Part shown: piece by piece, positions 40,720 through 50,641 of the stretch | Layout: every line of letters starts with the position of its first letter | Position numbering within the stretch: the stretch's first letter is position 1 | NCBI GenBank assembly: GCA_963798985.1 | Contig: CAWCVL010000005.1 | Coordinates: 600,914 to 664,913, forward strand | DNA from: JACCTU01 sp963798985 | GTDB taxonomy: Bacteria; Actinomycetota; Thermoleophilia; Gaiellales; Gaiellaceae | Reading direction: 5' to 3' | Length of the DNA: 64,000 nt | Translations under genes and position numbers: made by a program | Notes under the pieces: model-generated | Told to the model about the DNA's origin: nothing | Seen by the model: only the letters and a program-made list of their open reading frames with translations | The model's database searches: none

Positions 40720-41697
40720 CTAGCGCTGGAGCTCGACGCTCGCCGTCTCAGGCGCCGGCGCGTCGTGGAAGCCGATGGTCTCGCGGACGATGTAGACCGG
40801 CCGCGCCTTGACCTCCTCGTAGATCCGGCCGACGTAGAGGCCGAGCATGCCCATCAGCGTCAGCTGGACGCCGCCGAGGAAGGACACGACGACGAGGATC
40901 GACGCCCAGCCGGGCACGACGAAGGCGCCTGCGAGCTTCGCGACGACCGCGAAGATCGCGAGCACGAACGCCAGCGTCGAGAACGCGAAGCCTGCGACGA
41001 GCGCCGCCCTGAGCGGCGCGTCCGAGAAGCTGACGAGGCCGTCGACGGCGAGCGTGAGCGACTTGCGGTACGAGTACTTCGGCTCGCCGGCGAAGCGCTC
41101 GGACCGCTGGTACGGCACGCCGATCTGCCGGAACCCGACCCAGCTGAACATGCCGCGCACGTAGCGCGCCCGCTCGCGCATCGACCGGAACGCGTCGACG
41201 GCCCTGCGGTCGACGAGTCGGAAGTCACCGGCGTCGAGCGGCATCTCGACGTGCGCGATCCGCCGGAGGATCCGGTAGAACCACGACGCCGTCGCGCGCT
41301 TCAGCCAGCTCTCTCCGCTTCGGCGCTCGCGCACCGCGTAGACGACCTCGTATCCCTCCTGCCAGCGCGCGACCAGGTCCGGGACGACCTCGGGCGGGTC
41401 CTGGAGGTCGGCGTCCATGACCACGACCGCGTCGCCTGCAGCGTGGTCGAGCCCCGCAGTGATCGCGACCTGGTGGCCGAAGTTCCGCGCGAAGCGGATC
41501 ACGCGGATCCGGGGATCCTCGCGCCCGAGCTCACCGAGCAGCTCATAGGTGCCGTCGAAGCTGCAGTCGTCCACGAACAGCAGCTCGGCCTCCCCGTCGA
41601 GCGTCTCGATCACGTCGGAGAGCCTCCGGTGCAGCTCCGGCAGGGTCTCCCGCTCGTTGAAGACCGGGATCACGAAGGAGTAGCGGATCCGGCTCAC
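40720..41697 (-). CDS. GT2 polyprenyl-phosphate glycosyltransferase (GtrB/DPM-like)
   Basis: An intact 325-residue protein. The GT2 domain has YSFVIPVFNERETLPELHRR, LLFVDDCSFDGTYELLGELG, RFARNFGHQVAITAGLDHAA and VVVMDADLQDPPEVVPDLV (DAD plus QDPPE, the GtrB/DPMS signature). Two C-terminal membrane helices (ALVAGFAFSTLAFVLAIFAV and WASILVVVSFLGGVQLTLMG) and the end GLYVGRIYEEVKARPVYIV complete the family architecture. It loads a sugar from a nucleotide donor onto polyprenyl phosphate at the cytoplasmic face. GTG at 41697 is preceded at 8 bases by TACGAT. The three membrane GT-C proteins around it are the natural users of its product. Confidence 0.9.
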   Translation of the reverse strand: MSRIRYSFVIPVFNERETLPELHRRLSDVIETLDGEAELLFVDDCSFDGTYELLGELGREDPRIRVIRFARNFGHQVAITAGLDHAAGDAVVVMDADLQDPPEVVPDLVARWQEGYEVVYAVRERRSGESWLKRATASWFYRILRRIAHVEMPLDAGDFRLVDRRAVDAFRSMRERARYVRGMFSWVGFRQIGVPYQRSERFAGEPKYSYRKSLTLAVDGLVSFSDAPLRAALVAGFAFSTLAFVLAIFAVVAKLAGAFVVPGWASILVVVSFLGGVQLTLMGMLGLYVGRIYEEVKARPVYIVRETIGFHDAPAPETASVELQR

Positions 41698-41705
41698 GGC
41701 TTGCG

Positions 41706-41711
41706 ATCGTA
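41706..41711 (-). promoter_or_regulatory. -10 hexamer TACGAT before the GtrB-like gene
   Basis: Minus-strand TACGAT lies 8 bases before the GTG at 41697, in the 25-base gap after the upstream membrane-protein gene. It may give the GtrB/GT-C trio its own start. Confidence 0.35.
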
Positions 41712-41722
41712 CCCCGCGCACA

Positions 41723-43523
41723 TCACGGCGCCCGCAGCTCGTAGAGCGCAAAGCGGTCGTTCACGTAGAGACGGCGGGCTTCCGGCGGGGCCGGCTCCTC
41801 GGCACGGAGCACCGCGTACAGCGGGCGGTTCGGCGCCAGCCCGGCCTCGGCGAGTGCGGGCTCCGGATCGCCGCCGAGCGCGAGGCGGTTCAGCCGCAGA
41901 CGTTCGGCCCGCTCCTGCGGCAGCACGCGCAGCTCGCTGTCCGCCCAGCCGGCGATGTAGTGCTGCCGCCCCGAGACGGCGCTGTAGTAGTTCCAGCCCT
42001 CGTCCGACGTGATCCGCTCCCCGGTCAGGCTCGTGAACACGAGTGCGTTCGGTGGGAGCTCCGAGACCCGCTCGGACAGCTCGGCGTGCTCGCTCGTGAG
42101 GGGAGGCTCCGCGGGGTCGAGCCGGAGAAAGCCCGCGGCGAGCGCAACGGCGAGCGCTGCCGGGGCGAGCACGGAGAGCGTGCGCAGCCGCAGCGCGCCG
42201 AAGCCGCCGAGCAACGCGAGCGCACCGAGCACGAGCAACGCCGCGCCCGTGCCCACGCCGGCGACCTCGCGGAACCACGCACCGCCGACGAGGCAGGCTG
42301 CGGCGCCGCCGAAGAGCACTTGGGTCGTGCGGTCAGGAGTCGCCCTGCTGAGCTCGAGCGCGACGAGCAGCGCTGCGAGCACGATCGCAACGTCGGAGGC
42401 GTGGCCGCCGACGAACCAGGCGGCGCCGACGCCGCCGACCACGGCGGCGAGCAGCTCGGGGCGCCGAAGCCGGGCGGTTGCCGCGACGAGGAGCACATGG
42501 CCGGTCACGAGCAGCGCGGGCGCCAGTTGCTGCGTGCTGCGTGCGTCGAGCTGTTCGCGCAGACCGTCGAGCGCCTCGCCGGGAAGGAATTCCAGCACGA
42601 GCAGCTCCGTCAGCCAGTCCGCGGCCAGCACGGCGACGGCGACGACCACGGCGCCGCCGACGAATGCGGCAACCGCTCTGCGCGGGTCACGTCGACCCAG
42701 CCCGACGACGACGAGCGAGGCCAGCGGGATCAGCCCGATCCCCTTCGTGAAGACGAGCGCAGCGGCGGCGAGTGCTGCGGTGGAGAGAGCCGGCCACACC
42801 GCAAACGCCCAGAAGCTGAAGGCGACCGCCGCTGCCAGCGTCACGGGCGGGCTCTCGCTGAGCCAGGTCGGGTACGCGAACGCGCCGAGCGTCAGCAGCG
42901 GCAGCGAGCGCGGGAGCGCCACCACTTCGCTCGATCGTGCCGACGCCGATCGCAATCGACGCGAACAGGCAGGCGGGGAGCGTCGCCGCGAAGAACAGAA
43001 ACGGGTCGAAGCCCGGCAGCACGCTGAGCGCTGCGCCGACGAGCGCGGGGGCCGACTGCACATAGGTGTGGTCGAAGCCCGCGAGCGAAAGGTCGCGGAA
43101 CGGCAGCACCGATCGGGCAGCCGATTGCAGCTCGGCGACGTAGAAGACGAGGTCGCCGAACGCGTTCGAACCGCGCGACTCGTCGGGCCCGTGCTGGAAG
43201 AGCCCGAGCGCGATGGCGAACCCGAGCGTCCCGGGCAGCGCGGCGGCGAGCGACCGACCGGTACGAGCGCGAACGTCGTCCCCCGCGGCCCGGACGCCGA
43301 GCCACGCCAGCAGCCCGACCGCGGCGATCGCGAGCGGCAGCAGCCACACAGAGACGAGCGCAAGGAACGCTGCGGCGCCGACGATCAACAGTCCGGCGGC
43401 GTACGCGTTTGCGAGCTGCCTGCTCGGTAGCCGCAGCGCAACGACGACGCCGGTGAGCCAGATCAGAGCCGCGAGCGCGACCCCGAGCAACGCGTGGAGC
43501 ACGATCGAGAGCGCAAGCGTCAC
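41723..43523 (-). CDS. GT-C-like multi-pass membrane protein, paralogue of 37,431-39,286, frameshifted
   Basis: About 600 residues. VTLALSIVLHALLGVALAAL, NAFGDLVFYVAELQSAARSV and PFRDLSLAGFDHTYVQSAPA parallel the first half of the 37,431-39,286 protein. The tail LVFTSLTGERITSDEGWNYY, followed by SAVSGRQHYIAGWADSEL, matches its C terminus. The two paralogues flank the GT39 and GtrB-like genes. A shift near 42,915, between EVVALPRSLPLLTLGAFAYP and the first half, interrupts the frame. GTG at 43523 follows a TAGCAT hexamer by 9 bases. It is the first gene of the minus-strand run to 37,431. Confidence 0.6.
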
Positions 43524-43532
43524 AGCGCGCGG

Positions 43533-43538
43533 ATGCTA
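43533..43538 (-). promoter_or_regulatory. -10 hexamer TAGCAT, start of a four-gene minus-strand run
   Basis: Minus-strand TAGCAT is 9 bases before the GTG at 43523. The divergent gene on the plus strand has TACAAC at 43549-43554, 8 bases before its ATG at 43563; that hexamer lacks the final T and is weaker. Confidence 0.45.
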
Positions 43539-43562
43539 CTTCGGCCGGTACAACACACCCGG

Positions 43563-45218
43563 ATGTCGTCGAGCCGAGTCAGATCGCTGCCGGACACGGT
43601 CCGGCTCTACTCCCGGGCGTTTCGCACCCGCGCGATCACCGAGCGCGACCTGCGCCAGTTTCGTCGCAGCTACGGCGACGTCCTCGGGCCCACGCCCGCG
43701 CCGACCGGGGGTGTCGCCCTGCTCGCGAGCCTCTCGTACTCGCCGTTCCAGCTGAAGCTCGAAGGGATGCTCGCGAAGTCGTTCCAGCTGCACGGGCTCG
43801 AGCCGGTCGCCGCCGTACCGGCCGATCGCGCGGCATGCCGATGCGCTACCTCGAGCTCTTCGGGGTGCGGCGGTTCGTGCGGCTCGAGGACTACCTGACG
43901 CCCGAGCTGGAGGACGAGGCGCGGCGCGAGGGCGAGGCGCTCCTCGAAGGGGTGCGCGAGCCGGACGACCTGCGGCGGCTGACGTTTCGCGGCGTCGACG
44001 TCGGGCGTCAGGCGCTGTCGACGGTCTCCCGCTACCTGCACGAAGGCGGTGTCGACCTCGCGGACGCGGAAGCCCGCGGACGTGCTGGGCCGCCTGCTGC
44101 CGTCGGCGGTGCGGTCGACGCTCGCCTTCGAACGGCTGCTCGACGACGTGGAACCGGAGCTCGTCCTCTTCAACGAGCGCAACTACGCAGACCAGGGGCC
44201 GCTCAGCGACCTCGCCCTCGGCCGCGGGCTGAACGTCGTCCAGTTCGTCGGCGGCTTCGAGGACGACACGCTCGTGCTCAAGCGCTTCACCGCCGAGACG
44301 AAGGCGATCCACCCGCGCTCGCTCGCCGACGAGTCATGGGCGCGCGTGCGCGCGCTGCCCTGGGGCGAGCAGCAGGAGCGCGAGCTCGAGCACGACTTCT
44401 CGAAGCGCTACGACGGGACGCACGTACCACGCCCGCTTGAACCAGAGCTGGACGCGACCGCGCACGCGCGGCGAGGTCGTCGCCGAGCTCGGGCTCGACC
44501 CCGGCCGGAAGACCGCCGTCGTCTTCTCGCACGTGCTCTGGGACGCGAACATGTTCTACGGCCGCGACCTCTTCGCCGACCAGGAGGAGTGGTTCGTCGA
44601 GACCGTTCGCGCAGCTGCGGCGAACGACGCGCGTCAACTGGGTGATCAAGCTGCACCCGGCGAACGTCTGGAAGCGCAAGCGCGACGGTGTCACCGACGA
44701 GCTCGACGAGCTGGTCGCGATCCGCGAAGCACGTCGGCTCGCTACCGCCGCACGTGCGCGTGCTCGAGCCCGACGAGCGACGTCAGCACGTGGTCGCTCT
44801 TCGATGTCGACCGACTGGGGCGTGACGATCCGCGGCTCGGTCGGGTTCGAGCTCCCGTGCTTCGGCGTGCCCGTCCTGACCGCCGGGACCGGCTTCTACT
44901 CCGGCCGCGGTTTCACCGTCGACTCCGACGACGCCGACGAGTACCTGCGCCGGCTCGCGCGGATCCAGGACGTCCCGCCGCCCGACGACCAGGCGGTCGA
45001 GCTCGCCCGACGCCACGCGCATGCGCTGTTCAGGCTGCGACAGACGCGCTTCTCGAGTCGTTCAAGACTGTCTACATGCCGCTCGAGCGCATCGACCACC
45101 CGTTCGAGGCGACGATCGTCGTGAGTGCTCGCTCGCCCGAGGAGCTGCGCCGCCGACCTGGACCGCGTCGGGCGAGTGGGCGGTGCGCTCACGCGAGCTC
45201 GACTACCTCGAGCTGTAG
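43563..45218 (+). CDS. Capsular-polysaccharide-synthesis-like protein (Kdo-transferase-like GT-B), frameshifted
   Basis: About 550 residues. Not a GT4. The first half has SLPDTVRLYSRAFRTRAITE and VALLASLSYSPFQLKLEGML; the middle has SAVRSTLAFERLLDDVEPEL and VLFNERNYADQGPLSDLALG. The second half has TAVVFSHVLWDANMFYGRDL, NWVIKLHPANVWKRKRDGV and TIRGSVGFELPCFGVPVLTA with GTGFYSGRGFTVDS. IKLHP and RGSVGxELPxxGxPV are the signatures of Capsule_synth/KpsC-KpsS-type transferases and related surface carbohydrate proteins. The acceptor is unknown. Shifts lie near 43,820, 44,065, 44,425, 44,635, 44,740-44,800 and 45,045-45,150. Confidence 0.55.
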
Positions 45219-46070
45219 GTCGTTCGTGTCGATGCGCGGCAGCTCGAGCAGCGGGTCGGCCGCGCGTCGCGCGCCGCGGCTCGGTCGTGAGGCCGACGGC
45301 GCAGCCCAGCTCGCGGAGCAGCCGCAGCGTCGTCTCGTTCCGGCTGCCGTACGGGTAGCAGAGCGCCCACGTCCCGCCGACCTCCTCGACGAAGTCGCGC
45401 GTGCGCTCGAGCTCGTCGCGCTGCGCGCGCTCGTCGAGCAGGCCGAGCCGTCGGTGCTCCCAGCCGTGGCCGATCACCTCGTGGCCGCGGCGCACGAGCT
45501 CGCGGCAGCCGTCGAGCGTGAGGTAGAGCAGGTCCGCGAACGCGCTCGTCGTCGTCCGTCACGAGCTCGCGGAAGAGCGTCGTCGAGCAGTTCGCTCCCG
45601 CTGTCCTTCCGGCAGGCCCTCCTGCAGCGCGCGCTTCACGAACACCGTCGCGGGCGGGTCGTAGCGGTGCGGCGGCGTGTTCTCCGCCCAGACCCGATCT
45701 GGATCCGTCGACCGCGGCGAGGATCCGGCGGCCGAGCGCTTCGTGGTCCGACGTCGAGGCGAGCAGGAACTGCGTGCGCTGCACGTCGAGCGGGCGGCGT
45801 TCGACGACGGCGCGCCCGGGAGGGCAGAAGACGCCGGTGAGGCCGCGTTGCTCGAGCGCCGGCGCGACGACGTCCAGGTGCTCGACGAGCCCGTCGTCGA
45901 ACGTGAGCAGGCACGCGTCGTCGGGCCACGCGCCTGCGACGACGTCGTCGAGCCGCACGCACGTGTAGCGCTCGGCGACGTGGTCGAGCTCGCGCGTCGA
46001 ACTCGGCGACCGTGCGGGCGTGCACGCGCGCGCCGTCGCGCACGTAGTGGTACATCACGATCGTCAGCAC
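45189..46070 (-). CDS. Polysaccharide deacetylase (CE4/NodB domain), frameshifted
   Basis: About 292 residues. VLTIVMYHYVRDGARVHART opens in the style of PgaB/IcaB-like deacetylases. DACLLTFDDGLVEHLDVVAP supplies the TFDDG motif (Asp base and metal Asp), RRGHEVIGHGWEHRRLGLLD the H-x3-H metal pair in a GHGWEHR form, and GGTWALCYPYGSRNETTLRL the downstream YPYG motif. CE4 enzymes remove N-acetyl groups from glycans. The last frame reads LLELPRIDTNDLQ to a TGA at 45189. GTG at 46070 follows directly on the methyltransferase stop. It overlaps the convergent capsule-synthesis-like gene by 30 bases. Confidence 0.75.
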
Positions 46071-46071
46071 G

Positions 46072-46981
46072 TCAGTTGCGCTCGAAGACGGCGACGAACG
46101 CGGTCGAGAACGCGAGCCCGGCCGGCGAGCGCTCGAGCGCGCGCTGCCACGCGTCGCGCGAGGCGGTTGTACGTCCGCGGCGCGAGCGGCTCGAGCGCCG
46201 GCGGCAGCGGGTGCGGGTGCAGCGCGAGCAGCTCGACCTCGCGGAAGCCGTGTCGCGCTGCGGCCGGCGCGAGGTCGCGCGGCGTGTGCTGGCGCCTGCC
46301 GCGCTGGAACGCGCGGCGGTGGTCGTGCAGCTCCTTCGGCGGCACGTCGCGGTCGGCGGCGGCGGCGTCGCTCGAGCTCCCCGGCCGATGCGGCGAGCGA
46401 CTCGGCGAGCGCGTGCAGCTCGTCGGGCTTCGTTCGCGCGAGGTGGTCGCGCAGCTCCTCGAGCAGGCGCGGCGGCCTCCCCGCTCGAGCTCCTGCGCGG
46501 TGTAGTCGTTCGCGCTCAGCAGGTTGTAGAGGCGGTTCCGGCAGGAGACGGCGAAGCGGCCGCCCGGGCGCAGCAGCCGCGCCGCCTCGGCGAAGAGGCC
46601 GTCGTCGTCGGGCAGGTACTCGATCAGCCCCATCGCCGTGACGGCGTCGAACTCGCCGGCCGGAAGACCCGACTCGTCGTACGCGGCGACGCGCCACTCG
46701 ATCTCGAGCTCGCCGGCGTTCGCCTTCGCCTCCTCGATCATCCCGGGCGCGTTGTCGACGCCGACGGCGCTCCAGCCGAGGTTCGCGGCGTGGATGCAGA
46801 GCTGGCCGCCGCCGCAGCCGAGGTCGACGAGCCGCGAGCCCTCCCGCATCGCGGGCGCCACGCCCTCGATCGCCAGGCGCACGCGCTCGGCGCCGACGGG
46901 GAACCGAACGTCGGCGTCGTACGCGGCTTCGACCCATTCGTGGGCGTGCCGGTCGAAGTAGTCCCTCACATAGTCCTTCAC
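46072..46981 (-). CDS. SAM-dependent methyltransferase, frameshifted
   Basis: About 302 residues. VKDYVRDYFDRHAHEWVEAA, then SRLVDLGCGGGQLCIHAANL (motif I), AVGVDNAPGMIEEAKANAGE, VTAMGLIEYLPDDDGLFAEA and LRPGGRFAVSCRNRLYNLLS. Shifts near 46,470, 46,385 and 46,160 break the C-terminal third, which ends AFSTAFVAVFERN. The GTG at 46981 is preceded at 6 bases by TAGCTT. Likely a sugar methyltransferase, co-transcribed with the deacetylase downstream. Confidence 0.75.
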
Positions 46982-46987
46982 GAGGCG

Positions 46988-46997
46988 AAGCTAGCAT
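46988..46997. promoter_or_regulatory. Overlapping opposed -10 hexamers around CTAG (neuB promoter)
   Basis: AAGCTAGCAT reads TAGCAT on the plus strand, exactly 7 bases before the neuB GTG at 47005, and TAGCTT on the minus strand, 6 bases before the methyltransferase GTG at 46981. The whole divergent gap is 23 bases. It probably drives the long operon 47,005-53,766. Confidence 0.6.
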
Positions 46998-47004
46998 CGC
47001 CCCG

Positions 47005-48003
47005 GTGAGCGCGGTCAACGTCATCGCCGAGGCCGGGATGAACCACGACGGGAGCCTCGGCAACGCGATCCGCATGGCGGAGGTCGCGGCCGAGTGCGGC
47101 GCCGACGCGGTCAAGTTCCAGCTGCACGACGCCGAGGCCGAGACGACGCGCGACGCGCCGTCGCCGCCGTACTTCGAGCACGAGACGCGCTGGGAGTACT
47201 TCGAGCGGACGGCGTTCACGGACGAGCAGTGGGCGACGCTGAAGGCGGCGTGCGAGGCCGCCGGCGATCGAGTTCCTCTGCTCCGCGTTCTCGCTCGAGG
47301 CGGTCGAGCGGCTCGAGCGCGCTCGGCGTCGTCGCGCTACAAGATCGGCTCCGGCGAGGTCACGAACCTCGAGCTCGTCCGCGCGGCGGCGGCGACCGGC
47401 AAGCCGGTGCTGCTGACGTCGGGGATGTCGCTCGTGGGCCGAGCTCGACGCCGCCGTCGCGGCGGCCGGCGACCACGTGACGGTGCTCCAGTGCACGTCG
47501 CAGTACCCGACGCCGCCCGAGCGCGTCGGCCTGAACGTGCTCGCGCGAGCTGCGCGAGCGCTACGGCAAGCCGGTCGGCTTCTCCGACCACACGCTCGGG
47601 AACTACGCGGCGTTCGCCGCGGTCGACGCTCGGCGCGACGGTCGTCGAGAAGCACTTCACGCTCTCGCGCGACCTGTACGGCGCCGGACGCGCGCTTCGC
47701 GACTCGAGCCGCTACGAGCTCGAGGATCTCGTCGACGGCATCCGCGAGCTCGAGACGATGCTCGCGAACCCCGTCGACAAGGACGACCTCGAGCCGTTCG
47801 GCGAGATGAAGCAGGTCTTCGAGAAGTCCGTCGTCGTCGACGCGGGAGATTCCCGGCCGGCGCCGAGATCTCCCGCGAGATGGTGGCGGCCAAGAAGCCG
47901 GGCACGGGCATTCCGGCGCGCATGCTCCCCGAGGTCGTCGGCCGGACGGCGCGCGTCGACATCGCCGGCCGACACCGTGATCACCGAGGACCTGCTCGCG
48001 TGA
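47005..48003 (+). CDS. neuB: N-acetylneuraminate (nonulosonate) synthase NeuB, frameshifted
   Basis: About 331 residues. VNVIAEAGMNHDGSLGNAIR and CGADAVKFQLHDAEAETT are the TIM-barrel start; YKIGSGEVTNLELVRAAAAT and GKPVLLTSGMS, LQCTSQYPTPPERVGLNV, KPVGFSDHTLGNYAAFAAV and ATVVEKHFTLSRDLYG carry the PEP and Mn-binding residues. The C-terminal SAF (antifreeze-like) domain is present: EISREMVAAKKPGTGIPARM. NeuB condenses PEP with ManNAc or a related 2-acetamido sugar to give a nine-carbon sialic-type acid; the exact product (Neu5Ac, legionaminate or other) cannot be told. Shifts lie near 47,265, 47,325, 47,440, 47,545, 47,630, 47,690 and 47,850. The TGA overlaps the neuC GTG. Confidence 0.85.
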   Translation: MSAVNVIAEAGMNHDGSLGNAIRMAEVAAECGADAVKFQLHDAEAETTRDAPSPPYFEHETRWEYFERTAFTDEQWATLKAACEAAGDRVPLLRVLARGGRAARARSASSRYKIGSGEVTNLELVRAAAATGKPVLLTSGMSLVGRARRRRRGGRRPRDGAPVHVAVPDAARARRPERARASCASATASRSASPTTRSGTTRRSPRSTLGATVVEKHFTLSRDLYGAGRALRDSSRYELEDLVDGIRELETMLANPVDKDDLEPFGEMKQVFEKSVVVDAGDSRPAPRSPARWWRPRSRARAFRRACSPRSSAGRRASTSPADTVITEDLLA

Positions 48004-49156
48004 GGAAGGTCTGCGTCGTCGTCGGCTCGCGGGCGAACTACTCGAGCATCAAGTCGCGCGATGCGCGCGATCGAGGACCACGCCGAGCTCGAGCTGCAGC
48101 TCGTCGTCGGCGCGTCCGCGCTGCTCGACCGCTACGGCAGCGTCGAGAACCTGATCGAGCAGGACGGCTTCGAGGCGAACGAGCGCGTGTTCATGCTGAT
48201 CGAGGGCGAGACGCCGGCGACGATGGCGAAGTCGACGGGGCTCGGCCTGCTCGAGCTCCCGACGGCGTTCGAGCGGCTCAAGCCCGACATCGTGATCACG
48301 GTCGGCGACCGCTTCGAGACGATGGCGACCGCGCTCGCGGCGACGTACATGAACATCCCGCTCGCGCACACGATGGGCGGCGAGGTCTCGGGGAACATCG
48401 ACGAGTCGATCCGCCACGCGGTGACGAAGTTCGCGCACGTCCACTTCCCCGCCTCGCAGGGAGCGGCGGAGCGGATCGTCAAGCTCGGCGAGGACCCGGA
48501 GTCGGTGCACCTCGTCGGCTGCCCGCGCATGGACCTCGTCGCGGAGGTCCTTCGCAGACGACGGGGAACGGGCTGAGCGAGCTCTTCGACGACCGGCGTC
48601 GGCGGGCGGTTCAGCCTCGACGAGCCGTTCCTGATCGTCTCGCAGCACCCGGTCACGACCGAGTACGGCGACGGCAAGCGCGCAGATCCTCGAGACGCTC
48701 GCCGGCGCTGCAGGACGTCGGGCTGCCCGCGATCGCGCTCTGGCCGAACGCCGACGCGGGCTCCGAGCACATCGCCGCGGGGATGCGGCAGTGGCGCGAG
48801 CACAACGACGACTCGAACGCTGCACTTCTTCAAGAACCTGCCGACGAGCGACTACATCAAGCTGATGGCGAAGACCGCGTGCGCTCGTCGGCAACTCGTC
48901 GTCGGCGATCCGCGAGGGGGCGTTCATCGGCACGCCCGCGGTGAACATCGGGCCGCGCCAGGAGGGTCGGGACCGCGGCTCGAACGTGGTCGACGTCGGC
49001 TACGACCGCGGCGAGATCGCCGCCGCGATTCGCGCGCAGGTCGAGCACGGACGCTACGAGTCGGAGCCGATCTACGGCGACGGCAGCGCGGGCAGGCGGA
49101 TCGCGGAGATCCTCGCGGAGCGGGAGCTCACGATCCGCAAGCGCATGACGTACTGA
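48000..49156 (+). CDS. neuC: UDP-N-acetylglucosamine 2-epimerase (hydrolysing) NeuC, frameshifted
   Basis: About 384 residues. VRKVCVVVGSRANYSSIKS starts the GT-B-like fold, then DIVITVGDRFETMATALAAT (GDR motif), NIPLAHTMGGEVSGNIDESI and RHAVTKFAHVHFPASQGAAE, FLIVSQHPVTTEYGDGKR and GNSSSAIREGAFIGTPAVNI with GPRQEGRDRG at the UDP site. This is the hydrolysing 2-epimerase family, which frees ManNAc (or the equivalent) from UDP-GlcNAc for NeuB. Shifts near 48,060, 48,555, 48,600, 48,680-48,705, 48,825 and 48,890. The TGA at 49154-49156 overlaps the next ATG. Confidence 0.85.
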
Positions 49157-50641
49157 TGGCCTCGTCCGTCTCCGAGACGCACCCGGGCCGGCTCGATCGC
49201 GCGGATGCTCGAAGCCGTCCGCCGCCTGAACCTGACCTGGACGCTGTTGGTCGGAGGGGCGCTCGTCGTCGGCGTCGCGCTGCGGGTCTGGATCCTGACG
49301 GGGCCGCTCGGGATGGCCGAGTCGGACGAGGCGATCGTGGGCCTGATGGCCGAGGACGCGCTCGACGGCACGTTCCACGTCTTCTACTGGGTCAACTACT
49401 ACTCGGGCACCCAGGAGGTGCTGCTCACCGCGGCGTTGTTCGCGCTCGTGGGTTCGAGCGTCGTCGCGCTGAAGGTCGTGCCGGCGGTGTTGATCGGGCT
49501 TGCCTGTCTCGTGACCTGGCGGATCGGCCGGCTCACCGTCGGCGAGCCGGCGGCGAGGATCGGCGCTGCGCTGATGTGGGTGTGGCCGCCCTTCCTCGTC
49601 TTCTGGTCGACGAAGGCGCGCTCCGCCTACGGGGTCGGGCTGCTGTGCGCGGCCGTCGTGCTCTGGATGGCGGTCAGGCTGCGCGAGCGGCCGTCCCGGC
49701 TCGACGCCGCCGTCCTCGGCTTCGCGCTCGGCTGCGGCATCTGGTCGACGCAGCAGTCGTTGCTCATGGCGCTCCCGGCCGTTGCGTGGCTGATCTGGCG
49801 CAGCCCCGGCGTCCTGCGGCTCTCCCACTATGCGGTCGCGGGCGGCCTGGTCGGCGGCGCGCCGTGGATCGCCTGGAACCTCACGCACGGGCTGAAGGGA
49901 GTGCTGCCGGTCACCTCGGTCGCAGGCCAGGAGTCGACCTACTTCTCGCGCTTCGCCGACCTCTTCACGATCGTCCTGCCCGAGTGGCTCGGGCTGCGGC
50001 TCGCGTACTCGAAGGACTGGCTCGTCTGGGCGCCGCTCGGCGTGGCGCTCACGGTCGGCCGCGGTCTCGCTCCTGCTCTTCGCGCTGGTGCGGCGGCCGC
50101 GCGGCGCCGAGCCTCTGCTCGTGATCGCGGCGGTCTACCCGTTCCTCTACGCCGCGACGTCGTTCACGTTCTTCACGGACGAGCCGCGGTACCTGACCTT
50201 CATCGCGCCCGGTCCCGGCGCTGCTCCTGGCGACGCAGCTCCGCCGTCCGCGGGTCGCGGCAGGCGCGCTCGCGGTCGCGGCCGCCTGGACCGTGTTCTA
50301 CCTCGTGCGCCTCGAGGATCAGGGGCGGTTCCGCTATCTCGGACAGCCGAGCGACATGGGGCCGCTGATCGCGCTCCTCGACCGGGAAGGCGCAGGACCG
50401 CGTCTTCGCCGACTACTGGATCGCGTACCGGCTCGACTTCGAGAGCGGCGAGAGGATCATCGCCACGTCGACCGGCTTCGTCCGGAACCAGGAGTACGAC
50501 GAGCTCGTGAAGGCCGCCCCGAACCCCGCCTACGTGTACGTGGAAGGCTCGCCGCAGGACGAAGCGGCGCGGCGGCGGCTCGTTCCGCGGGGCTACCGCA
50601 GGCTGACGTCCGGCGGCTGGACCGCGTACGTTCGCCGCTGA
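49156..50641 (+). CDS. GT-C (GT39-like) membrane protein inside the neu operon, frameshifted
   Basis: About 494 residues, ten or more hydrophobic segments. After an extra G near 49,203 (GCGGATGCTCG), MLEAVRRLNLTWTLLVGGAL runs on to GMAESDEAIVGLMAEDALDG with the ESDE acidic loop of GT-C enzymes, then WSTKARSAYGVGLLCAAVVL and GAPWIAWNLTHGLKGVLPVT. Later: FTFFTDEPRYLTFIAP and a soluble tail ending YRRLTSGGWTAYVRR. Shifts near 50,065, 50,215 and 50,390. Stop and start overlaps on both sides (ATG at 49156, TGA at 50641) tie it to neuC and neuA, so its sugar may be the nonulosonate or its acceptor. Confidence 0.65.
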
